From contig CM037860.1 in NCBI GenBank assembly GCA_021292105.1, forward strand, positions 10,248,698 through 10,312,697: DNA of 64,000 nucleotides. Direction: 5' to 3'. Positions 57,001-64,000 of the stretch are shown in pieces. Origin of the DNA: Anadara kagoshimensis. Lineage: Eukaryota; Mollusca; Bivalvia; Arcoida; Arcidae. The notes below the pieces were generated by a model, which worked only from the letters and a program-made list of their open reading frames with translations, was not told the origin of the DNA and did not search any database. Both the position numbers and the translations under genes were made by a program. How positions within the stretch are numbered: the first letter of the stretch is position 1; the number at the start of each line of letters is the position of its first letter.

Positions 57001-59387
57001 GTGGCAATAACCATAGAAAATCCAGTGTAATAAAATGGTTCTGTATAAATAATATGAGGATGTCTTCGTGACGTCACACTGAAAGCTCCTACAATAATGT
57101 CAGCTGCTTCAGAGATTAGATCTCCCATCATTCCATTCCACGTGCCGTTAGATCTACTTCCGTAATTTGTATCGTTTTGAAGATAGATTATATAATCAAA
57201 TTTAAGTTCAGATGAAATTGAATTAAGCATTTCTATCACAATGCCACCGCAGCAATATCGCTTAACGGTAATGTTAGGCATTTGGTATTCGTTAACGGGC
57301 GGATGTGTTGGGAAATCAAGATAGTTTGGTAAATACTTCGGATCGCCATTGACCAACCAGCATTGTACATCACCAAAACACGACAAAGCTGGTTCCATAG
57401 GACTCCTCATGTATACAAAAGGATCTGCTACTCTAGTTACAATCCTGTATATCTTTTTAGAATCTTCAAATGGTCCAAAAATGCTGTTGCCGGGCCAATA
57501 TATTGTATCTAGGTTCATAAAATGTTCATTAAAATATCCAACTACACGCCAGCCATTATTATCAGCGCTATCATCCCTGTTTAATAATCTGAAAGTTATA
57601 TTTGTACGGCGACCGTCAGAATCAAAGGATAATCCTTTATTGCTTTCGTTGTAAAGTTGAGTGGAAATAATTCTGAAAAAAAGAAATAAAATGACGTCAT
57701 AAATCACCGATGTATGATGTAAACCCTGCAATAAAACGGTGTATATTGGCTGTTTAATAAAGAAAAGAAATAATGAAAATGATCATATTACGCACCTGAA
57801 ATAAAATAAGAATAATGCACACGTGTATAATACTGTATGTGAAAACCAGTAGTGATAAAACACAATTAAAGTGTCAGAAGTGAAATTAACACACGCCAAA
57901 AATTAATACATTTATAGTATATGTTTGTAGATTTTGTAATTGTATCTGTGTCTGAAGTGAAAAAATGAACCTGAACAGTCGTAGATGTGTCTGAAGTAAT
58001 CATGAACCTATGTATTTTTATACTACTGTAGTTGTAACTATATCTGAAGCGAAATAGTATCCTTTGTCTGGCCCGTGCTTGTATGACTTCTTAATACATT
58101 ATCAAGATTTTTTAAATACGTTTTCCCATCTCTACACCAAGCATCATCTGATAAAATATATATCCGTTAGCATGGTTTACCTTACACAACATCCGTTGAC
58201 AATAATAGTCCATAAATAGAATTTGTAAACTACCAACAGTTAAGATAAAAACACGACTAGTATTAAATATGTTTAAAGCAAATATTGTTAGCACACACTT
58301 GTTGTACAACCCCCCCCCCCCCCCTTCCAATTGGTTGGTACAAACATCTAACCAATCGACTGATCAAAAACATTTGTTACACAGCTTTTTATGTACAAGA
58401 AATTTTTGGTGTTATTTACTTCAAAATTTAAAAAAAATCTAAATTCCATTTGTATCAACTGTTTATATCAGAATAGTTACAATTTTAATATCAACAATTG
58501 TTTGGCGAATAAACCCGCCAAAGAGTTACCACATTTTGTTGTTTCAGAGCTGTTTGCTAACATTAAAACATTTTAATTAATAAAAAAGATGTGTTGTTTA
58601 TAAATTACGCAAATGGATTCATCGACCTACAACGTGACACTCTATAACAATTTTGCAGATCCGTTATTTCCAATAAATGTGAAACTACAAGACGTGACGT
58701 TCTCCAATTAAAACGGTGTTGTTAGTGGAATTTGTGACGTAAACGTCTTTTCATTACCTTCCAAGCATATTTTTAGAGCACTGACCTTATGTTACGCTGG
58801 CAAGCTCCATTGTAATAATAGTAGAAGTAAAAACTTAAAACAACTTACCTATAAACATGTTCTTTAAATACAGATGAATTAGAATGAACGAGAGTTTGAG
58901 CAGCGTTAACAGTTGATAAAAGAGTTCTTTGAAGCAGAATAGCCACATCTTCGTATCCGTCAATCGCTAAGAGGCCTTCTGGAAGATCTTTGTAATGTGA
59001 TGACAGTAATGTGTGTGCAATAGGAGACACGATCCAGGCAAAACCATCATCAAGGTATCCTAGACGCTTGCATAACTTAATAAGATCAACAAGAAGTTTG
59101 GAAGACATATGTGCAATGATAAGTCTGTAACCATTTTCCTGAATGTCTTGTAATTTTAAAAATAACTCCGATAATGTATCACTTTGGCTGTAAATAATTA
59201 TCTGAGATTTGTTGAATTTAAAATCGTCAAAATACGATTCAAACCCTTCCAGGAATCCATCATGTAAAAACGTATCTTCAATTATGACACACATGGTTTG
59301 TAAAACATGGCGGCCAATCAAGGTGGCTGTGGCTTTACCTTGGTTATATCGGTCTGCATGGAGAATCAACAGTGATTTTGGAAATAC
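43589..59387 (-). CDS. Gene B: GluN3-like NMDA receptor subunit (eight exons; N-terminus missing)
   Basis: Eight exons (59387-58849, 57672-56625, 55505-55372, 51836-51683, 51252-50968, 50287-50162, 45402-45335, 44552-43589) join in phase to 3318 nt, 1105 residues plus stop. Order: distal amino-terminal domain, S1 lobe, M1, pore loop M2, M3 with SYTANLAA, S2 lobe, M4, cytoplasmic tail. GluN3 traits are the pore text LFGHTVQTKSPK (vertebrate GluN3 LFGRTVSSKTPK), SPFGLNPWGR after M1, an S1 Arg in SVTSRRH and the S2 Asp in FLDDTPIQEF. Such subunits bind glycine and reduce Ca2+ entry and Mg2+ block in vertebrates; this is family knowledge, not shown here. The reading frame has no break. First exons (signal peptide, proximal amino-terminal domain) were not found to 64000. 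The paralogue, gene A, is at 17381-27497. Confidence 0.92.
44775..44890 (-). repeat. Dispersed repeat family D, copy 3, in gene B intron
   Basis: On the minus strand 'ttataccagttttgatttta', 'cgtttcggaatacaattc', 'cagtagtgcttggatcaaaa', in the same order as 15275-15395. Translated it gives DLDDRFGIQFMISSAWIKIV, so an old coding origin is possible. Confidence 0.65.
45102..45266. repeat. Cluster of three about 59-nt foldback mini-elements in gene B intron
   Basis: Unit a (45102-45160) has arms TGTCATGTGCTACTTTTGAA / complement around an asymmetric loop. Unit b (about 45167-45200) is a half unit. Unit c (about 45208-45266) is unit a in inverted orientation. Units are joined by ATTAAT. It sits about 70 bp from the gene B exon 7 donor. 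Confidence 0.85.
45335..45402 (-). CDS. Gene B visible exon 7: short cytoplasmic exon
   Basis: Acceptor acttttacag, donor gtaacg (not the best consensus); 68 nt, phase 0 in and 2 out. It encodes PKPTDKQEDKGLRLMNLTEN then LM and a split Lys. Identified because it alone joins exons 6 and 8 in frame and mirrors gene A exon 5. Confidence 0.72.
46295..46420. repeat. Subterminal repeats in the 3.8-kb transposon
   Basis: Five to seven copies of 'cgatagaagtgact' or close variants ('cgatagaagcgac', 'ttagaagtgacttt', 'cgatataagtgact') at 15-30-bp spacing, on the left side only. Confidence 0.75.
46537..47282. mobile_element. Nested element with CATAGGCGTAGGAG inverted ends and G/C runs
   Basis: CATAGGCGTAGGAG on the left and CTCCTACGCCTATG on the right. 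The interior has long G or C runs and 'ccccggaaaatttt' motifs, with further hAT-like words 'ctgaatccgccactgg'. It is probably a composite of two or more insertions. Confidence 0.6.
47540..47880. repeat. Probable dispersed repeat fragment ('tccctccgtccgtcc')
   Basis: 'ggtcggtccctccgtccgtc' followed by 'aagttttccgcattg' resembles a repeat type often seen in bivalve genomes; assigned from memory of the type only. Confidence 0.35.
47953..48002. repeat. (TC)n microsatellite
   Basis: About 50 bp of TC dinucleotides. Confidence 0.95.
48105..48345 (+). mobile_element. SINE-like sequence, copy 1
   Basis: 'ctttcggatgggaacttaaa', 'gaggtcccgtgtg', 'cacgctaaagaaccc', 'gcctatagctgg' and the end 'gaccgggacgttaaacacc' follow, in order, a SINE core widespread in marine invertebrates. 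It lies inside the 3.8-kb transposon. Confidence 0.6.
48481..48752. repeat. Tandem duplication, two units of about 135 bp
   Basis: 'gtgttaaaaaaaatcagatt' ... 'gatgaacaatgcacct' occurs at 48481-48613 and 48618-48752, nearly identical, so a recent duplication. Confidence 0.9.
49035..49260 (-). mobile_element. SINE-like sequence, copy 2 (inverted)
   Basis: On the minus strand 'gtgggttcgcaacccggg' (like a tRNA B box), 'gtgtgacgcgttaaagaacc', 'gcatatagctgaagaagcc' and 'ttgatataagtgg' match the order of copy 1. Confidence 0.55.
50162..50287 (-). CDS. Gene B visible exon 6: post-M4 segment
   Basis: Acceptor gtttattttag, donor gtaaat; 42 codons in phase 0, starting RVFRSIMSERLVNPKQTARE and ending FLKNELKAQ. 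It aligns with gene A exon 4 (RLHRIITSIELVSAQDSARE), where the matching donor is damaged or weak. Confidence 0.85.
50825..50950 (+). mobile_element. Retroelement tail copy 13, in gene B intron
   Basis: 'aactcactttcctggtggaa', 'gcttcttggttgtgattcgg' and the end 'acagtatgtttgttttttat' match the last 125 bp of the tail. It ends within 20 bp of the gene B exon 5 donor. Confidence 0.7.
50968..51252 (-). CDS. Gene B visible exon 5: end of S2 and M4
   Basis: Acceptor gtttttgaacag, donor gtataa; 95 codons in phase 0. It begins DKLSSVIMNYVEGGYIEILH; M4 is GGLFIMLLSALVISMLLML, followed by basic YLIPYIRKKPSNSRWKNRK and ISQ. It aligns with gene A exon 3. Confidence 0.92.
51683..51836 (-). CDS. Gene B visible exon 4: S2 lobe with ligand-contact Asp
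   Basis: Acceptor tttgcttatag, donor gtaaga; 154 nt, phase 2 in and 0 out. It reads NGDIDVFLDDTPIQEF and ends FGLRKEDVWLR. The Asp before TPIQEF aligns with the glycine/glutamate-contact Asp of the family. The acceptor lies about 72 bp from the edge of a 2.7-kb minisatellite. Confidence 0.88.
51909..54652. repeat. Minisatellite, 65 units of 42 or 43 bp, with higher-order structure
   Basis: The 42-bp unit contains GGGACCATCGCTACACCC and TATACCAGTACATTTATG. Fourteen 43-bp units read TTAGGGTTTAGGG instead of TTATGTTTAGGG. Their positions (52143, 52228, 52523, 52608, 52903, then every 169 bp to 54086, then 54171 and 54256) show two 380-bp and seven 169-bp higher-order units. 14 x 43 plus 51 x 42 equals 2744 bp. 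The repeated open frames (MVPKHKCTGIAGVA and others) on both strands are artefacts. The array occupies most of the intron between gene B exons 3 and 4. Confidence 0.97.
54704..55016. mobile_element. MITE family 5, copy 2, adjoining the minisatellite
   Basis: Left TGACCTGTCCGCCTGACCTT and the inverted right TGACCTGTCCGCTTGACATT. Its interior 'acatttatgtatagggaaca' then 'gtgtttattttgtct' resembles the last array unit and the sequence just after the array. Confidence 0.75.
55372..55505 (-). CDS. Gene B visible exon 3: S2 lobe
   Basis: Found by phase and homology. Acceptor atatttcag, donor gtaaaa; 134 nt, phase 0 in and 2 out, identical to gene A exon 1. It reads LNDKRIAALPSSAVIDYLGI then MNTRLKQRALSSHVENEQDA. 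It restores the S2 'DPK-L...SSA' segment of NMDA receptors. Confidence 0.88.
55739..55967. mobile_element. MITE family 3, copy 2, with an internal poly-T
   Basis: Left CAGACCCGTCGAAAGTTTAA and the inverted right CAGGCCTGTCGCAAGTTTAA; 229 bp including about 32 T at 55818-55849. Lies in a gene B intron. Confidence 0.75.
56625..57672 (-). CDS. Gene B visible exon 2: S1, M1, pore loop, M3
   Basis: Acceptor ctttttttcag, donor gtataa; 1048 nt, phase 2 in and 0 out. Single-exon coding of S1 (RYCCGGIVIEML, FDYIIYLQNDTNYG, the ligand Arg in SVTSRRH), M1 (PVVWFLIFFSATLTGIAASL), M2 (SGMVMAFSILFGHTVQTKSP) and M3 (IVASYTANLAAYLAGK). It ends SINDPK, equivalent to GluN3 GIHDPK. The in-frame residues upstream of 57672 are intron. 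Confidence 0.94.
58849..59387 (-). CDS. Gene B visible exon 1: amino-terminal domain
   Basis: Acceptor ttattttcag, donor gtaagt, phase 0 in and 2 out. It starts VFPKSLLILHADRYNQGK. GYLDDGFAWIVSPIAHTLLS and DLPEGLLAIDGYED correspond to the periplasmic-binding-protein-like second lobe of NMDA receptor amino-terminal domains. The signal peptide and first lobe must be encoded further upstream (to the right). Confidence 0.88.
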
Positions 59388-61394
59388 CTGAAAATAAAAT
59401 ATAAAAAAGACTCAAGTTTTGGTACGCTTGTTTTAAATGTATGTTTTGCAAGTAATCAAAAACAAACATAATAATCCATGCCCGAATCACAATCCAGAAG
59501 CAAAGTAAAAACTTTGAAACTGACAAGTTAGGTTAGACACGTGAACTTCCACCAGGGAAGTGAGGCCGGGTGCTCCGGAGGGTCTTTTGTTTTCTGGCGT
59601 TTTCTGGAGTTCATAAAAGTCTGAATGTTAAAAATCATCTAACGCAATCAAGAACCTGCCAGACCACAATACAGGTAAATGATTCATAAAGCCGGAAAAG
59701 GAAAAAGATACATGTATATGTACAAAAACATCAAATATTTTTATTTTAAATTTTAAAAATATTTTTGAACAATTTGTCATGAATTAAGTATCTTAATATA
59801 GGGGGAAAATGCTTTAAATGATTTAAGCAAGCCAGTTATGTACATAATTTGAAAAAGACAGACCGACCGATGCATGAATGGGAAAACTGAAAACATCTTT
59901 AACAGTCAAGAGGTTTATTAGATAACTGAGAATCCTATTTTCCACAAAAGAAAAAAACATGTGACTGAAAAACAAGGACCTACAACCGATAAGACAAAAC
60001 AAAACAAAATCATGCATTTCTTCCCCAAAACGCCTACACATAATTACCAAGACGCATAGTGCTCTGCAATTAACTCGCAAACCATAATAAACAGTTCTAT
60101 AGTGTTCTTTTATAAACATGATTGATACTTACAAACTTTTTGTACAATGCTACTATATTTTATTGGAAAGGTCAAATACAAAACAAAAAGCTGTTTTTTT
60201 CTATAACTCTGTCTGTTTTTCTCAAATCATTCCATTTACCCTTATACTTTGGGTTTAATCAACTTAAATATCAATAATAAAAAACAACATGTTCAATTTC
60301 CTATTAACAACCATTGCATGAATGTTTTAATTAATTTTTGAATTAGCCAAGTACCTAATTTGAACTATTAACAATCATATAGTTTATGATATACCGTGTG
60401 TTTAATTGTAACTGCCCTTGTTAACTTGTAGTATTAATCACGATGTCTCAGCTGGTTTCTATAAATTGCCAATCCTAACTAGTATCAAGGTATAAACCAT
60501 TGTAAGCAAAAACATTAATAAATTGTAAATTCCAAGAAATGTGATTAATTTTATCACAATATTACATTATTTGTGTTTGATATTGATCGCATTAAATAAG
60601 AACTTCTAGGTTACATTTTCAATTTGTTACCTTTCATAACAACACGCCATATGTCATTAATAGAGTTACAAATTGATTTTTGATATTTTGTAATCTTTCA
60701 TATGAAGAGAAATATTTTTGCGGCATTATTTTGATGTTACTCAAATCTATATTTTAAAATGTATTTTATTTTAAAAAAAATATTATGTCATCAATTTATG
60801 TTTGATATACAGTTTCCTTTTTGTATAAACTGTTCAATATTTTACGAAAATTGTCAGATTTGCAATAAAAGGAATGATTAATATCACAAACACCAAAGGA
60901 ACTGAGGCTGATTTTAACGACTGTCTAGCTGGAACCGCAAATATATATATTGAATGATAAAAATGATTAGTCTGTATGTATAATTGATGTTTGATATCAA
61001 AAAGACAATATTACGTTTTTACTGCTAAAACAAATGTCTTTGAAACATGAAAGACAAAACTCATAGAATATTAATGTAACTGTTTACGTTCTGTAAAACA
61101 AGTCATTGTGTAAATAAAAAAAAATCATAGCTCTAACTAAATATTGATTCTCTTGTATATCTATCTATATTTAACCTCAGAGACATATGAGAGAGAGATT
61201 GACAAATAAAATAGAATTTTGTTTATCAGTGATTGGCATGTATCATAAGGGGAGCAGACAATCGCTTACCGACCGTTAAATTAAGCATTATTAAAGCACC
61301 AAAAATACTAGTATTGTTATTGATTTTGTGTCTGTTCATATTGCTGTAATCAACGTGAATGTAACTCTGGCAACATATACTGTTACTCTCTTTT
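59388..61394. other. Upstream intron or 5' region of gene B; no exon recognised
   Basis: An AT-rich stretch containing a retroelement tail at 59455-59582. Minus-strand open frames such as 59823-60119 show no receptor features (no PBP-like motifs, no phase-compatible splice sites with recognisable flanks). The N-terminal exons of gene B are either short and unrecognised here or lie beyond the window. Confidence 0.4.
59455..59582 (-). mobile_element. Retroelement tail copy 14 (short)
   Basis: 'aatcaaaaacaaacataata', 'ccgaatcacaatccagaagc' and 'gaggccgggtgctccggagg'; then the family sequence stops abruptly. Very close to the consensus, so recent. Confidence 0.78.
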
Positions 61395-61397
61395 GGG

Positions 61398-61620
61398 ACC
61401 TCAGTAGCCAAGTGGTTAAAAGCGACGGATAACTCAGCACAGTGTCTCTGTTCATCTAGCTTCGAATCCCCTCTAACAGAGCCTAGTGAAAAGTTTGTTA
61501 GTTACTAATTCCGTTGCCAAAAGTAGATGATTTCGCCGTGAACTCCGGCTTCTTCAAACATTCAAGAATTTCTGTAAGACATAAAGTACTATTTCTATGT
61601 CTGTTTTACGCCGTTCGTAA
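61398..61620 (+). mobile_element. tRNA-related SINE-like sequence
   Basis: A-box-like TAGCCAAGTGG (61405-61415) and B-box-like GCTTCGAATCC (61459-61469), 54 bp apart start to start, as in a tRNA with a long variable arm (Ser/Leu type). Acceptor and T stems do not pair, so this is not a working tRNA. A non-tRNA body of about 130 bp follows. Confidence 0.6.
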
Positions 61621-62294
61621 TAGAAACTGCTTTCTTTACCAGCCATAGTTCGTTTGAACCTTCGATAACTAAAATCACAATTATGCCATTCTCGAATATT
61701 ATGGACAAAAAGATCCAGGAAAATTGCTGATTTGAAAAGAAAAGTTATAGAATAAATGTTAAATTACAAAACAAATAATAGTTAAAATAGGTTGATTGAT
61801 TGGTGGGTGGACAGTTGGATTATATAAGTACATTCTAAGTAATCAATACGAATCACCATTTAGTGGTTATAAAATAGGTGTTATTTATTCTAAAAATTCC
61901 ATTAAAGGCTCGAGTCACTTGACATGAAGTGTTAGTTATTGCGACAGAAACTGTTTGAATTCGCTCTTAAACTTTCGACAGAAAAATGGAATCATCGCCG
62001 TGTCTAAGAATAAGTGGTGTTCTAAACAGCTATCTATATGTAAACATTTAAGATATTCTATATATATCATTTGTTCAATTGATTCAAACATGCATGAAAA
62101 CATTACGTCATAATAAGCTGACAAGATTGTGGTTCAAAATCAGATGTCTGCGAAGGCGATACATTGTGAATACAAACTGTCAGATATATTCTGTTTATTT
62201 CAAGTTTTATACAAATAAATGTTTTCAGTGACATTCGTTGACATACACAGATTAAGAGAATCTTTTTCATTCGAACTCAGTTTTATCTCTGTGA

Positions 62295-62560
62295 AGCAAA
62301 CATACCAAACCATGTCCAGAAAAAGCAAAGCAAAAACATTGAAAACTGGAAAATTAAGTTAACCATGAGACCTTCCATCAGGAAAGTGAGGCCGAGTGCT
62401 CCGGAAGGTTAAACAGACCCTGTTCGTCACGTGTGTAATAAAAATTGAAAATGAAAGGAACGTGGAAATATGGGACGTCAAATATATCTAGATTAATTTT
62501 GAATACAATGGCTTGTCAACAATATTGTAATGACGGACATAAAACTCTGATACACTTATT
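62295..62560 (-). mobile_element. Retroelement tail copy 15
   Basis: 'aagcaaacataccaaaccat', 'aagtgaggccgagtgctccg' and 'gggacgtcaaatatatctag' match the tail. The plus open frame at 62445-62633 overlaps it and is not a gene. Confidence 0.65.
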
Positions 62561-62902
62561 AAGCTTAGATAGCATTGTTGGGTTCGTATGGCTTTGTATT
62601 CAAACTGGTCTCTGTTTTACATGTATATTCTAAAACTTTGATGGTGAACTGTCACTGTAAAATTCCGTGTTACATCTTTGCAACAAGAGATATTGTCTCT
62701 GTTCAACTGGTTGCATTTATTACGATTATAAAACTTCATAAAAGCCAGGTGAGTAATTTTAAACGCCAATTTTTTAAAAGACCAGCTAAAAAATCTAAGA
62801 AACTAACTTATAATAAGTCAATAAATTACGTTTATTATGCTTTAATTTCAGAAAATAAGAGAATTCCAATAATGGTTAAATATAGGAGCTTTTTCAAACT
62901 GC

Positions 62903-63013
62903 CATATACCATTTTTTTAATTTAATCATAAAATACATTTAAAAAATGGTATATTGTCATATACCATTTTTTGAATGTATTTTGTGATTAAATTCAAAAA
63001 ATGGTATATGACA
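62903..63013. repeat. Two adjoining foldback mini-elements in opposite orientation
   Basis: 62903-62954 has arms CATATACCATTTTTT / complement. 62955-63013 has arms TGTCATATACCATTTTTTGA / complement around a 15-nt loop. The loop sequences (tttaatcataaaatacattt and its complement form) show that the two units are inverted relative to each other. Confidence 0.85.
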
Positions 63014-63237
63014 AAACCATTTTATCATGAACACATGTAAATAATGCTTCATTCGCAGATTCATATGTTGCCAATAAAATCAATCATATACTAGTATATT
63101 GTTAAAGCAATGTGTTTTTGTACAATAATTATGCAATAGAACATCTGTATGTTAATTATACACAGCCTGCAGAAACCAATGTTTAGATAAAAGGTCAAAA
63201 TATAAACAAGACATGTACAAAATGTTGTACACACACA

Positions 63238-63240
<3 letters not shown>

Positions 63241-63315
<75 letters not shown>
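63241..63315. repeat. (CT)n then (CA)n microsatellite
   Basis: About 64 bp of CT followed by five CA units. Confidence 0.95.
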
Positions 63316-63316
<1 letters not shown>

Positions 63317-64000
63317 TTGAACACATTCCTAGTATCTAGAAGCTATACAGGATTTCAAGTTCCCATTTTTATTTATGAAACTAGACAAATAAAGTCTCTT
63401 TGAGATCAAATAAATGAACATGTGGAAATTAATTATGGATTGTTGTATATTAACAAACAGTATATAAAATTGTTTTACCACTATTCTCTGAAAACCTTCC
63501 TCTGTTAAACATTGACTTCCTGGATTCAGATTTCTTGTTTAGATTTCTTATTTAAAGTATGGATCAGTGAACATTTTGTTTATATAAAAGCGGCTTTAAT
63601 TGATTAATTCGAGTAGTTTTCCAGGATTTATTTACTAATACGTCAAATTCCTTCATATGTCATCCCATATCTGATTATTTTTGACATCCAAAAATAATAA
63701 ACAATATATTGTTAATCTGATATCACAAATACGCTATACAAGATAGGCTCGTATTAATACAAGGAACTAGCATTGCCTTTCAGATCACGGACAGTAATTA
63801 AATTCATGGGTTACTTCTGAGTTCGTACTGACAGTGACTTGGCATGGCTAACCGATCAAATTTGATAACTTCTCTAGATAGTTGTTTGCACGATCAGTTC
63901 TTTAAACAATTCATCATCGTATACTCCCTGATCAATACACTAATGTTACATTTTGTATCATGACAGAAAAACTAAAGATTTCTTTTAAGAAAATTTCCCG
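63316..64000. other. AT-rich spacer, no gene seen
   Basis: No gene or recognised repeat. Confidence 0.35.

Noticed and set aside
59823-60119. 98-codon minus-strand frame as a possible N-terminal exon of gene B
   Set aside because: No amino-terminal-domain motif, no acceptor/donor pair in phase 0 that would join to exon 59387.
61398-61475. Functional tRNA gene
   Set aside because: A and B boxes are present but the acceptor and T stems do not pair; a SINE head is more likely.

Overview
This window is nuclear DNA from an animal, most likely a bivalve mollusc. It is AT-rich, has split genes with GT-AG introns, and is crowded with repeats of kinds common in bivalve genomes (TA-flanked MITEs, a 'gaggcccatgg' element carrying tandem TGACCTTGACCTTTGA blocks, SINEs with a 'cgttaaagaaccc' core, Crypton-type recombinase relics). 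It also carries an animal AA15 lytic polysaccharide monooxygenase (LPMO) gene. Species cannot be fixed from the sequence alone. All exon joins below were made by eye from splice sites, reading-frame phase and family similarity.

Three protein-coding genes stand out. Gene A (17381-27497, +) is the 3' half of an NMDA-type glutamate receptor of the GluN3 (GRIN3) kind: the end of the S2 ligand-binding lobe, M4 and a long cytoplasmic tail. Gene B (59387-43589, -) is a paralogue, complete except for its N-terminal exons: distal amino-terminal domain, S1, M1-M3, S2, M4 and tail. The two genes face each other tail to tail and share the same exon boundaries and phases from S2 to the tail. Between them, on the minus strand, lies a complete three-exon AA15 LPMO gene (38458-35469) with a signal peptide, a copper-binding His immediately after it, and a Cys-rich C-terminal extension.

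The rest is intergenic or intronic and repeat-rich. 1-17 kb: MITEs, tandem duplications, a decayed DUF3504/Crypton-type tyrosine recombinase (about 5.7-6.2 kb), and copies of a YIDD-type (probably Penelope-like) retroelement whose 5'-truncated tails recur about 15 times over the window. 20.8-25.9 kb (an intron of gene A): a second decayed recombinase beside two palindromes. 28-43 kb: MITEs, a diverged tandem duplication, and the 1.25-kb element with nuclear-receptor-like half-sites. 45-50 kb (introns of gene B): a cluster of about 59-nt foldback elements, and a 3800-bp transposon with 97-bp perfect inverted repeats and a 5-bp target duplication but no visible transposase. 51.9-54.7 kb (another intron of gene B): a 65-copy, 42/43-bp minisatellite with nested higher-order periods of 169, 380 and 507 bp. 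59.5-64 kb: a tRNA-related SINE, more retroelement tails, foldbacks and a long (CT)n; no N-terminal exons of gene B were recognised there.

The two receptors probably encode glycine-binding GluN3-like subunits of excitatory channels. The LPMO is a secreted copper enzyme probably acting on chitin or cellulose. Nothing in the sequence links it functionally to the receptors; they are only neighbours.
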